Source: an uncultured Thermomicrobiales bacterium (GTDB taxonomy: Bacteria > Chloroflexota > Chloroflexia > Thermomicrobiales > UBA6265). From it: 32,838 bases of DNA. The notes beneath the pieces were generated by a model. It ran no database searches, had not been told where the DNA came from, and saw only the letters and a list, made by a program, of their open reading frames with translations. Location of the stretch: the NCBI GenBank assembly GCA_902806345.1, contig CADCWF010000102.1:1-32838 (forward strand). The letters are read 5' to 3'. This document shows positions 23,288 to 30,415 of this stretch, piece by piece. Position 1 is the stretch's first letter; every line of letters starts with the position of its first letter. Position numbers and translations under genes: made by a program.

Positions 23288-23330
23288 TCGGTTGCCTGGA
23301 CGAACTCACCCGCTCGCGGGTGCCCCGGTC

Positions 23331-23744
23331 CTAGTAGCGGTTGTAGCCGCCGGTGCGCGGGGCGGAGGCCCGGCGCTCCTGGAAGCATTCCCGGCAGTAG
23401 ACCGGCTTGTCGCTGCTCGGCTGGAAGGGCACTTCCGTGTCCTTGCCGCACGACGAGCAGACGGCCGGGAAGAGCTGGCGCGGACCCGAGGAGTAGCCGC
23501 CGCCGCCGCCCGAGGAGTAACCACCACCGCCGGACGAGTAGCCGCCGCCGCCGGACGAGTAGCCACCACCGGACGAGTAGCCGCCGGAATCGCCGCTGGC
23601 GTTCCGCTGCGCCTTGCGCTCGGCCCGGCAGTTCGCGCAGCGCTGCGGCTCACTGAAGCCGCGCTCCTGGTAGAACGCCTGCTCGCCGGCCGTGAAAGTG
23701 AAGGCCTGGCCGCAATCGCGGCAGGTCAACGTACGATCGCTCAC
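23331..23744 (-). CDS. Two-domain zinc-ribbon protein with Gly-Tyr-Ser linker
   Basis: 137 residues. The N-terminal zinc ribbon (C8-x2-C11, C36-x2-C39) reads TLTCRDCGQAFTFTAGEQAF and FYQERGFSEPQRCANCR, matching the probable zinc-ribbon (zf-trcl) family. A linker of five GYSSG units separated by Gly runs (~54-87) follows. The C-terminal ribbon has C96-x2-C99 and C117-x2-C120 (AVCSSCGKDTEVPF, YCRECF). The linker is predicted to be disordered. Similar small proteins are common in Chloroflexota and some candidate phyla; a nucleic-acid-binding role is inferred only from the zinc ribbons. The start is GTG 23744, with GAGGGG about 11 nt upstream. A strong terminator follows. Confidence 0.87.
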   Translation of the reverse strand: MSDRTLTCRDCGQAFTFTAGEQAFYQERGFSEPQRCANCRAERKAQRNASGDSGGYSSGGGYSSGGGGYSSGGGGYSSGGGGGYSSGPRQLFPAVCSSCGKDTEVPFQPSSDKPVYCRECFQERRASAPRTGGYNRY

Positions 23745-23993
23745 TGGAACTAAACCCCTCTACGCCGCGCACGACGCCGATACAAAAACTGCGACAAACG
23801 GCGTCGGCGGGACGGGAACGCGGATCCGCGAGGAGCGACATCCGGCGCGCGTGCGCGTCGAAGGCGTTTGATTGTGCGCATCATAGCACGCCGGGGCCGA
23901 TTCGCGAAGGGGGTCGATGCCCCCCGCCGCCGCGGCACCGAAATCCCCCGGCCGCACCCGTGCCGTCGCCGGCTCGACCCCCGGGGACGCCGG

Positions 23994-24296
23994 CTAGCGG
24001 TGGCGGTAGGTGATCCGGCCGCGCGTCAGGTCGTACGGCGACAGCTCGACCGTGACCCGGTCGCCGGTCAGCACCCGGATGTAGTTCTTGCGCATCTTGC
24101 CGCCGAGGTGGCCGAGCACCTTCTGCCCGTTGTCGAGCTCGACGGTGAACATCGCGTTCGGCAGCGCGTCGACCACCCGGCCGTCGACGGCGATCGCGTC
24201 CGGGTTTTCCCGGCGCGGCCGCTCCTCCGTCGTCGTGCCCGGCGCCGCCGGCTTGGCGGGGCGGATCGGCTTGCGGTACTGGGGCTTCTTCGGCAA
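23994..24296 (-). CDS. infA: Translation initiation factor IF-1 with N-terminal extension
   Basis: 100 residues. The C-terminal ~69 are a clear IF-1 S1/OB domain: [56 protein letters not shown]-1 binds the 30S A site with IF-2 and IF-3 at initiation. It is preceded by a ~31-residue Lys/Pro/Arg-rich extension ([15 protein letters not shown]...), which ordinary ~72-residue IF-1 lacks. The start is read as TTG at 24296 because GAGGAGG sits 6 nt before it; no ATG or GTG fits as well. It is outside any ribosomal-protein operon. Whether this is the only IF-1 of the genome cannot be told. Confidence 0.9.
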   Translation of the reverse strand: MPKKPQYRKPIRPAKPAAPGTTTEERPRRENPDAIAVDGRVVDALPNAMFTVELDNGQKVLGHLGGKMRKNYIRVLTGDRVTVELSPYDLTRGRITYRHR

Positions 24297-24369
24297 CGGG
24301 ACCTCCTCGTGATCGGGACCGATTCGCCGCGAACCGGGATCGGATGCTGCTACGGATGCAAGCTCGTGC

Positions 24370-24798
24370 TCAGCGGTCGCCGTCCGCTGCCTTGGCGGCC
24401 GGCACCCCGCCGGGGCCGGGTCGGAACGGGAGCGGGGCGGCGGTCGGGTAGGGCACCGCGTGCCGCTCCCGCAGCCGCTCCCGGAGATCGGCCTGCCCGT
24501 CCGCGGCGAGCCACGCGGTCGCGTCGCCCCGGATCGCGGCGAGCGCCGCCGGCACGTCGACCCAGGCCGTCCCCCAGGCACCGGCCCAGAGGGGCTCGGC
24601 CGACTCCGGCGTCCCGCTCGGGGCGCAAGCGACGATCGCCAGGCACCAGAACCGGGGCTGCCGGGGGTCGCGCGTCGGCATCACCCGGTAGAGGCGGGGG
24701 TCCGCCCCCACCCGCAGGTACACCTCGAGGGTGCCCGTGCCGCGCGGCACCACCACCTCGACCGCGACCGTGACCTCACCGCCTGCGTCGCCGTCCAT
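24370..24798 (-). CDS. Hypothetical protein
   Basis: 142 residues from ATG 24798, which has AGGAGG 6 nt upstream, so translation is well supported. The N-terminal half is beta-rich ([45 protein letters not shown]). The second half is helical ([23 protein letters not shown]) and ends in a Pro/Gly-rich tail. No signal peptide, membrane helix or known motif is seen. It lies 73 bp upstream of infA on the same strand and may be co-transcribed with it. Confidence 0.65.
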   Translation of the reverse strand: MDGDAGGEVTVAVEVVVPRGTGTLEVYLRVGADPRLYRVMPTRDPRQPRFWCLAIVACAPSGTPESAEPLWAGAWGTAWVDVPAALAAIRGDATAWLAADGQADLRERLRERHAVPYPTAAPLPFRPGPGGVPAAKAADGDR

Positions 24799-25217
24799 CG
24801 GGGTTCCTCCTGCCGCCAGCAGCGCGCTCGGGGTCGGACCGGCCGACCCGATCGACGACGGCGCGGAGCGGTGGACCCGGAGCACCGGAGCGAACGGCGG
24901 ACGGGCACCGGCCGGGCGGTCTCCGAAGTCTGCCCGCTTCGGACGCACGCGACGACGGAGCCCGATCGCGGCGGTGCCGCACGGACCCGTCGTCAGACCA
25001 CGCCCGAGGGTCGTTCCAGGGCACGTGCCGCGAAAGGATAGCACGTCCGCCCCGCCCGGCCGCCGCCAGGCCGATGGAGAAGCCCCGGCGGCGCCCGCCG
25101 GGGCCGATCGATTCCGCCGTTGCCAGGTCGGGATCGGGGGGTGGGGTCGCGGTCGGATCGGCCGGTTCGGGAGGGGCGAACCCGCCCTTCCCGAAGCGGC
25201 CAGTCCAAACCGATCCG
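24799..25217. other. Intergenic region upstream of the hypothetical gene
   Basis: 419 bp without a supported gene. It holds the DoxX-side terminator hairpin (25082-25104) and presumably the promoter for the hypothetical gene and infA, which could not be located. Confidence 0.4.
25076..25104 (-). terminator. Terminator hairpin downstream of the DoxX gene
   Basis: GCCCCGGCGG (25104-25095 on the minus strand) pairs with CCGCCGGGGC (25091-25082) over a 3-nt loop. TTCTCC follows. It lies ~114 bp after the stop codon. Confidence 0.55.
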
Positions 25218-25700
25218 TCAGCCGCGTCCAGCGGCCAGCGCGGACCGGTCGCGGCCGGCGAACCGGCGCTCGATCGGCAACTGGTTGTCAAGGGCGAGGG
25301 CGCCGGGGCCGGTCAGCGCCAGGGAGAGCGCGGCCGCCCCCAGCACCAGCACCAGCTCGATGCCGCCGTCACCGGCGAAGAAGCCGTTCGGCCGGTGGAC
25401 GAGCAGCAGGGCGACAAGCATGTCGACGGCCAGCAGGACGCCGAAGACCCGCGTCAGCAGGCCGACGATGAGCGCCAGGCCGCCGACCAATTCGACCAGG
25501 CTGACGACGATCGCGGCCAACCCCGGGGCGGGGACGCCGAGCGAGCCGAAGAAGCCGCCGACGCCGCCGACGCCCATCTGGAACAGCTTCTGGTAGCCGT
25601 GCATGAAGAAGGCGAGACCGACGACGACCCGGAGGAGCGTGAGCCCCCAGGGCCAGAGCGCGGTGTTTGTCCGCTGGCTGCCGCTTGCCTGTACCTGCAT
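25218..25700 (-). CDS. DoxX-family membrane protein
   Basis: 160 residues with four predicted membrane helices. The first has the DoxX signature LTLLRVVVGLAFFMHGYQKLF (R, F/HG-x-QK). The later VSLVELVGGLALIVGLLTR and LLVHRPNGFFAGDGGIELVL segments are family-typical. DoxX proteins are small inner-membrane proteins linked in some bacteria to thiol and quinone redox balance; the function here is not set. ATG 25700 has GGGAGC upstream. It begins 74 bp after the glyoxalase stop on the same strand and probably shares its promoter and regulation. Confidence 0.9.
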   Translation of the reverse strand: MQVQASGSQRTNTALWPWGLTLLRVVVGLAFFMHGYQKLFQMGVGGVGGFFGSLGVPAPGLAAIVVSLVELVGGLALIVGLLTRVFGVLLAVDMLVALLLVHRPNGFFAGDGGIELVLVLGAAALSLALTGPGALALDNQLPIERRFAGRDRSALAAGRG

Positions 25701-25774
25701 CGCGAGCTCCCTTCCGTTTCGTCGCGTCCCGATCCGCTCGATCCGACCCTTTCCGAAGGGACCACCGTGGCCCC

Positions 25775-26332
25775 TTACCCGGCCGGCGTGAACCCCGCCC
25801 CGACCCCGACCCCGGCGTCCGCCCCGGCCCCAGCTTCGATCGCATCGGCCTCGGCCAGCAGTCCGTCGAAGTCGAGCGGCCGGCTGACGAAGGCGAGCCG
25901 GCCGCCCTGGCGCGGCCATTCGGCCTCGGCCCGGTCCCAGGCCAGCTCGATCCCGTTGCCGTCCGGGTCGGCGAGGTAGATCGCCTCGTGGGTGCCGTGG
26001 TCGGAGGCGCCGCCGATCGGCCAACCCAGCTCCAGCAGCCGCCGCAGGGCGACGGCCAGGTCGCGCCGCTCCGGGTAGTTGATGGCGACGTGGTAGAGCC
26101 CCGTCGTCCCGGCCGGCGGCGGCGAGCCGCCGGCGCTCTCCCAGGTATTCAGCCCGATGTGGTGGTGGTAGCCGCCCGCCGAGAGGAAGGCCGCCTGCTC
26201 CCCCATCCGGGTCACCAGGTCGAAGCCGAGGGCGTCGCGGTAGAAGCCGATCGCCCGGTCGAGGTCGGCCACCTTGAGGTGGACGTGGCCGATGCGGGCG
26301 CCGGCGGCGATTGGGACGTGGCGGTCGGTCAT
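25775..26332 (-). CDS. Glyoxalase/bleomycin-resistance (VOC) family dioxygenase-like protein
   Basis: 185 residues. Two beta-alpha-beta-beta-beta modules are seen: residues ~14-75 (IGHVHLKVADLDRAIGFYRD, LGFDLVTRMG) and ~85-140 (GLYHVAINYP, EAIYLADPDGNGIELAWD). H16 or H18 of the first strand, the H of YHVAINYP and the E of GIELAW are likely metal ligands. The run GGYHHHIGLNTWES matches CatE/catechol-2,3-dioxygenase-like VOC proteins, often co-found with DoxX and involved in handling quinones or aromatic compounds. The C-terminal ~30 residues are Ala/Gly-rich. ATG 26332 is preceded by AGGAG. The gene is divergent from an XRE-cupin regulator, with a good promoter (26453-26481). Confidence 0.92.
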   Translation of the reverse strand: MTDRHVPIAAGARIGHVHLKVADLDRAIGFYRDALGFDLVTRMGEQAAFLSAGGYHHHIGLNTWESAGGSPPPAGTTGLYHVAINYPERRDLAVALRRLLELGWPIGGASDHGTHEAIYLADPDGNGIELAWDRAEAEWPRQGGRLAFVSRPLDFDGLLAEADAIEAGAGADAGVGVGAGFTPAG

Positions 26333-26412
26333 GGCGGTTGGAACTCCTATGGGGGACGGCTTGCCTGGTGCTGGCCTGGGGTGGAGGCCCCCGCGTTCCG
26401 GGCTCTCGGCCG

Positions 26413-26455
26413 GTTGCGATATTGCTCGCAACCAACTACGTTGTCGGGAGCAATA
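26413..26455. promoter_or_regulatory. Nested operator-like palindromes between glyoxalase and XRE-cupin genes
   Basis: Three inverted repeats are nested. GTTGCGA (26413-26419) with TCGCAAC (26426-26432); TATTGCTC (26420-26427) with GAGCAATA (26448-26455); CAAC-TAC-GTTG (26433-26443). The right TATTGCTC half covers the -10 of the glyoxalase promoter. They are plausible binding sites for the divergently encoded regulator. Confidence 0.55.
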
Positions 26456-26481
26456 GTAGCAGCCGATGTTGCTGCTGTCAA
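26453..26481 (-). promoter_or_regulatory. Promoter of the glyoxalase-DoxX unit
   Basis: Minus strand: TTGACA (26481-26476), 17-bp spacer, TACTAT (26458-26453). It is the best promoter match in the window. The predicted start near 26446 lies inside the palindrome cluster. Confidence 0.7.
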
Positions 26482-26501
26482 TCGAGTTTGCTGGAGGAAA
26501 C

Positions 26502-27176
26502 ATGATGGCGGAGACGTGCGCCGCCGCCCGCCCGCGGCGGCGGCCGTTGGTCGGCGCCCAGGTCCGCCGGATGCGGACCGATCTGGGCCTGACCTTGGCC
26601 CAGGTGGGGGGGCAAACGGGCCTCAACGTCGGCTACCTCTCCCAGATCGAGACCGACAAGGCCTCCCCCTCGCTGGAGACCCTGGCCGCCCTGGCCGACG
26701 CTTTCGGGGTGCCGATCGCCTGGCTCCTGGTCGAGGCCACGCCGCCGCCGAAGGTCGTCCGCAAGGCCGACCGCCCCGCCTGGGTCGGCGCCGGCGGCGT
26801 CCGCGGCGAGGAGGTCGACGGCGGCTTCGGGCGGACCCTGCGGATCGCCGAAGTGACCAGCCCGCCGGGCAGCCGGACCCCCCTCCACGCCGACCCCGGC
26901 GAGGAGCACCACCTGGTGCTGGAGGGGACGCTCCGCTGCCGCCAGGGGGAGCACGAGGTGACCCTCGGCCCCGGCGACTACCTGCTCTGGGACGGCAGCA
27001 TCCCGCACGAGGCGGAGAACGTCGGGCCCGGCCCGGCCCGGCTCCTGATCGTCACCGCCGGCCCGACCGGCATCTCCGTCCCGGACCACCAGCCGGAGGC
27101 CGTTTGCCGGGGCGGGGAGGGGAACGGGGTGTCGGACATCGCCGGCGGGTGCGTCCCCGGCCCGCTCCTTCCGTAG
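26502..27176 (+). CDS. XRE-family regulator with C-terminal cupin domain
   Basis: 224 residues. A helix-turn-helix lies at ~18-72 (VRRMRTDLGLTLAQVGGQTG, NVGYLSQIETDKASPSLETL). A cupin_2 sensor follows at ~110-185 (GSRTPLHADPGEEHHLVLEG, LGPGDYLLWDGSIPHEAEN). Such proteins sense a small molecule through the cupin and control neighbouring uptake or detoxification genes. ATG-ATG occurs at 26502; the first has GGAGG at ideal distance. The ~35-residue C-terminal tail is Gly/Pro-rich and probably unstructured. It is divergent from the glyoxalase-DoxX unit with palindromes between them, so it is the likely regulator of that unit. Confidence 0.92.
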   Translation: MMAETCAAARPRRRPLVGAQVRRMRTDLGLTLAQVGGQTGLNVGYLSQIETDKASPSLETLAALADAFGVPIAWLLVEATPPPKVVRKADRPAWVGAGGVRGEEVDGGFGRTLRIAEVTSPPGSRTPLHADPGEEHHLVLEGTLRCRQGEHEVTLGPGDYLLWDGSIPHEAENVGPGPARLLIVTAGPTGISVPDHQPEAVCRGGEGNGVSDIAGGCVPGPLLP

Positions 27177-27254
27177 GGTCCGTAGGGTATGAGCCTGGGC
27201 CAGTGCCGGTCAGGGATGCGGTGCCGACGCGGGGGCCTTCCCCGTTGTCGCCCC

Positions 27255-27776
27255 TCACCCCGCCGCCGCCAGGAGCAGCCCCACGGTCACCAGCCCGACG
27301 TGGCCGCCGACCAGCAGCCACCGCCCCGGCGCGAACGGGTCGTCCAGCGCGGCCGGCACCGGCAGGCAGCGGGGCCGGAACCAGAACCAGACCCCGAGCC
27401 CGCCGCCCGTCCAGACCCCCGCCGTCAGCAGCAGCCACCCCAGCCGGGCCAGCAGGGTGGCCGGCAGCGCCCCGAGGCAGATCGCCAGCAGCGCTCCCCC
27501 GACCAGCGCGGACGGCGCGATCAACCCGTAGCGCAGCACCGGCCGCCGCAGGCTCGCCCAGAGCAGGGTCGGCATCGTCGCCCAGCCGGCCGCCAGCGCG
27601 ACCTCGACCGCCGGCGGCGCCTCCAGCCTCGTCGCGGCGAGGAGCCAGATCAGCCCCAGCGCAACCGAGCTCGTCTTCGCCAGCCGCCGGATCCGGCCGC
27701 CGAAGGCGGCCTCGGCCGTCATCTCGACCGCCCCGGCCTCGGATGCGGCCCCGACCTCGGCGGCGCGTCGCGTCAT
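27255..27776 (-). CDS. Hypothetical membrane protein, last gene of the radical SAM cluster
   Basis: 173 residues from ATG 27776, 11 bp after the stop of the preceding membrane protein. About four helices are predicted: SSVALGLIWLLAATR, YGLIAPSALVGGALLAICLG, LLARLGWLLLTAGVWTGGGL and WLLVGGHVGLVTVGLLLAA. A further hydrophobic segment (AVEVALAAGWATMPTLLWAS) may be a fifth. No family was recognised. An internal ATG at 27722 is an alternative start. Position and orientation suggest co-expression with the three upstream genes. It converges with the XRE-cupin gene. Confidence 0.7.
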   Translation of the reverse strand: MTRRAAEVGAASEAGAVEMTAEAAFGGRIRRLAKTSSVALGLIWLLAATRLEAPPAVEVALAAGWATMPTLLWASLRRPVLRYGLIAPSALVGGALLAICLGALPATLLARLGWLLLTAGVWTGGGLGVWFWFRPRCLPVPAALDDPFAPGRWLLVGGHVGLVTVGLLLAAAG

Positions 27777-27786
27777 CGCCGCCACC

Positions 27787-28239
27787 CTACGCCCCTCCCG
27801 CCGTCGAACCCGGCACCGCCGCGCCGCCGGGCACAGCGGCAACCCGCAAGAAGCGGAGGAACCCGGCCAGGAACAGCGCGTCCGTGGCGGCGAACCAGGC
27901 GAAGGCGACGTGGGGCAGGTCGCCCTCGCCCAGTGCGAGCAGCGCGACCGCGACGTAGGCTGCCTTGTAGACGGCACCGATCGCGACGACGGCCGCGTTC
28001 CGCGCCGGGTCGCGCCAGACGAAGGCGTAGCCCAGCCCCTGGACGGCGACGAACGCCGCGATCAGCCGGAGGTAGACCGGGTCGGCCGGCGGCGGTGCCC
28101 CCAGGGCCGCGTAGATCGGACCGGCGAAGAACAGGAACCCCGCACCGAGCAGGCCGTCATAGACCGCCGCCAGCAGGAAGAACGGCCGGAAGGATGCCTC
28201 CGTGCCCCGTCCCACCGAAGTCGCCCGTCGCGTTGCCAT
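27787..28239 (-). CDS. Small membrane protein overlapping the radical SAM gene
   Basis: 150 residues with four predicted helices: FFLLAAVYDGLLGAGFLFFA, LRLIAAFVAVQGLGYAFV, VVAIGAVYKAAYVAVALLAL and AFAWFAATDALFLAGFLRFL. The pattern of short four-helix proteins with acidic or aromatic residues inside helices is common, but I could not name the family. ATG 28239 has AGGAGG 7 nt upstream, so initiation is well supported even though the first 83 bp lie inside the radical SAM reading frame. Confidence 0.75.
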   Translation of the reverse strand: MATRRATSVGRGTEASFRPFFLLAAVYDGLLGAGFLFFAGPIYAALGAPPPADPVYLRLIAAFVAVQGLGYAFVWRDPARNAAVVAIGAVYKAAYVAVALLALGEGDLPHVAFAWFAATDALFLAGFLRFLRVAAVPGGAAVPGSTAGGA

Positions 28240-29569
28240 GGTCTGCCTCCTGTGTTCCGCTCCGCGTCGCCGCCCACCGCAACCGCCGCCGGAACGCGCC
28301 CTTCCGGGTCCGCACCGCCTCGGCCGAGTAGAGCTGCCGGGCCAGCTCGACGAACCCCTCCTCCAGCTCCTCGACCGACATCTGCTGCGGCCGCACGTTG
28401 ACGTCGAAGACGGTGCATTTCTCCCAGGCCGTCGGGTCGAGCAGCCGCCCCTCGGCCAGCAGCCGGCGGTAGAGCGGCGTCCCCGGGAAGGCCGTCACCA
28501 CCGTGATCTGGACCTCGTACAGTCCGCTCTCCTCGACGAACCGGCGGATGGCGGCGAAGTCGGAGACCGTGCCGCCGTCCATCCCCAGCACGAAGCAGCC
28601 GTTGACGGCGATCCCGTGGTCCTGGATCCGGGCAATCGCCTCCCGGTAGCCCGCGAACTTGCCGCGTTTCCAGTTGCGCCGGGTCTCGATCCCCTCCAGC
28701 CCGGCCGCGGTCGGGCTCTCCAGGCCGATCAGCACCTGGGCGCAGCCCGACTCCCGCATCAGGTCGAGCAGCTCCCCGTCCTCGGCGACCGCGATGTCCG
28801 TCTCGGTGAACCAGCGGATGTTCTCGGCCGCCACCGCCCGCAGCAGCGCCTTGGCGTGCTTCTTGTCGACGAAGCTGTTGTCGTCGGCGAACTCGACGAA
28901 CGGGCGCGGCCAGATCGCCTTGACCGCCCGGATCTCGGCGATCGTCTTCGCCACCGGCTTCGTCTTGTACCGCGGTGTGAGCAGGATCGAGGAGGCGCAG
29001 AACTCGCACTTCCAGGGGCAGCCGCGGGCGGTCTGGACCGTGATCCGGTTGTACTTCGCCGGGTCGAGCAGGTCGAACCGGGGCATCGGCGCCTCGGCCA
29101 GGTCGAACTCCCGCCCCTTCGCCCCGTAGATCCCGCCGAGCCTGCCCGCCTCGAAATCGGCCAGGACGTCCGGCCAGGCCAGCTCGCCCTCGCCGACGAC
29201 CACGGCGTCGACGTGGGCCAGCGCCTCCCGCGGCATCGCCGTCGCGTGCAGTCCCCCGATGACCGTCTTGACGCCGCGCTCCCGGTAGCGGCGGGCGACC
29301 TCGTAGGCGTCCTTGACCTGGGCGGTGAAGGAGCCGATGGCGGCCAGGTCGCACGCCGGCAGCTCGCCCGTTTGGCGGAGGTCGGCGATCTCGTGGTAGC
29401 TCACCTCGAACCGGTCCGGGGTCATCCCGGCCAGGGTCAGCAGCGAGAGACTGGGCATCGCGGCGACGATCCTGCCGCGCTCGACGAACCCCGGCAGCGT
29501 CATCCCGAGCGCGTTCAGTTCCGGCTTGAACGCGCGCACCCCGCTCATCGCGATCAGCGCGATCTTCAT
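28157..29569 (-). CDS. B12-binding-domain radical SAM protein
   Basis: 470 residues. The N-terminal ~150 form a Rossmann-like cobalamin-binding domain (LAAIGSFTAQVKDAYEVARR, VIGGLHATAMPREAL, VVVGEGELAW). It lacks the usual DxHxxG base-off motif. The radical SAM core follows with C184-x3-C188-x2-C191 (ARGCPWKCEFC), the [4Fe-4S]/SAM site, and typical later strands (FVEFADDNSF, VLIGLESPTA, GCFVLGMDGGTVSDF, TAFPGTPLYRRL). It is of the BchE/HpnP-like group that modifies lipids, pigments or other unreactive carbons. ATG 29569 has AGGAG upstream. Its last ~27 codons overlap the next gene, and the tail after about residue 440 looks non-native, so an ancestral stop may have been lost. Confidence 0.93.
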   Translation of the reverse strand: MKIALIAMSGVRAFKPELNALGMTLPGFVERGRIVAAMPSLSLLTLAGMTPDRFEVSYHEIADLRQTGELPACDLAAIGSFTAQVKDAYEVARRYRERGVKTVIGGLHATAMPREALAHVDAVVVGEGELAWPDVLADFEAGRLGGIYGAKGREFDLAEAPMPRFDLLDPAKYNRITVQTARGCPWKCEFCASSILLTPRYKTKPVAKTIAEIRAVKAIWPRPFVEFADDNSFVDKKHAKALLRAVAAENIRWFTETDIAVAEDGELLDLMRESGCAQVLIGLESPTAAGLEGIETRRNWKRGKFAGYREAIARIQDHGIAVNGCFVLGMDGGTVSDFAAIRRFVEESGLYEVQITVVTAFPGTPLYRRLLAEGRLLDPTAWEKCTVFDVNVRPQQMSVEELEEGFVELARQLYSAEAVRTRKGAFRRRLRWAATRSGTQEADHGNATGDFGGTGHGGILPAVLPAGGGL

Positions 29570-29665
29570 GGAGGGCTCCTTTCGTGCCCCCCAGCTTGGC
29601 CTCGCGCCCCCGCCGGCGCATCCGCGAGGTTGCGGAATCGGGCGAGCCGTCGTGCCCCCGCAGTG

Positions 29666-30415
29666 CTACGGACGAGACCGGGAGGTCGTGGGCGGCCCCT
29701 CCCGCGGATGCCCCGCCGGCGGACGGCTCGGGTCCGCGAGCCGCTCGAACCGATCCCGATCGGGTGTCTGCCCGACAATCCCGCGGGCGCCCACGAAAAA
29801 GAGCCCCAGCGCCACCGCCTGGACGGCGTGGTAGAGCGCGTTGTGGTCGAACCACCGCGGGTGGAGTCCGATCCCGGCCCGCTGGATCGCCGCCGCGACG
29901 AAGGTCAGGAGGAGGCCGGCGATCGCGGCGGCGAGGCGCGGATCGCGGTCTCGTCGCCAGCCGACCACGAGGACGCCGAGCATGAGCGCTGTCGCTGGGA
30001 GGTAGGCAACGATGGCGTAGACGTACTGCCGGGCACCGAGCAGGACCGCCAGCGCGTAGGCGGCGAACGCCGCGACCGCCGCCGCGACGACGACGCGGGT
30101 GGTTCGTCCCGCAAAACCGAGCTCGGCCGCGGCGACCGCCAGCGCCAGGGCCGAAGCGCCGATGGCGAGCAGCGCCGTCGCCCACAGCACCTCGTGGGCG
30201 GTGCCGGGCGGCTGCCGGAAAAAGCCGTGGTCCAGGCCGCCGGCTAGGGAGGCGACGGCGACCGCCGCGAAGAACGCGACGAACCGGCGCCGCAGCGAAG
30301 GAGCCCCGCCTCGGACCCGAGCCAGGGCGACGGCGAAGACAACGGCCAGCAGTGCCAGCCCGAAATCGGTCAGCGCCACCCCGGGTTCGGCGATGTGGAT
30401 GCCAGCCAGTTCCAT
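29666..30415 (-). CDS. Seven-helix membrane protein, DUF6962/alkaline-ceramidase-like
   Basis: 249 residues from ATG 30415, which has GGGGAGG 7 nt upstream. An in-frame GTG 19 codons upstream (30472) overlaps a TGA and is the alternative. The start EPGVALTDFGLALLAVVFAV, the end of helix 2 (ASLAGGLDHGFF) and DHNALYHAVQAVALGLFF in the last helix recall DUF6962, a family I associate with the CREST group of membrane hydrolases (alkaline ceramidase). Their His/Asp/Ser residues bind zinc; H of LDHGF and the two His of DHNALYH are candidates here. The family assignment is from memory. It is the first gene of the radical SAM cluster (96-bp gap) and may work on the same lipid. Confidence 0.7.
   Translation of the reverse strand: MELAGIHIAEPGVALTDFGLALLAVVFAVALARVRGGAPSLRRRFVAFFAAVAVASLAGGLDHGFFRQPPGTAHEVLWATALLAIGASALALAVAAAELGFAGRTTRVVVAAAVAAFAAYALAVLLGARQYVYAIVAYLPATALMLGVLVVGWRRDRDPRLAAAIAGLLLTFVAAAIQRAGIGLHPRWFDHNALYHAVQAVALGLFFVGARGIVGQTPDRDRFERLADPSRPPAGHPREGPPTTSRSRP

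Larger units (their letters stand above)
22765..23330. other. Intergenic region with two 3'-end repeats and a terminator
   Basis: 566 bp without a supported gene. It contains 3'-end repeats (23040-23094, 23162-23195) and a strong terminator (23245-23287), all oriented with the zinc-ribbon gene. Between the two repeats lies a ~65-bp stretch of lower G+C (23098-23160) of unknown origin. Confidence 0.5.
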
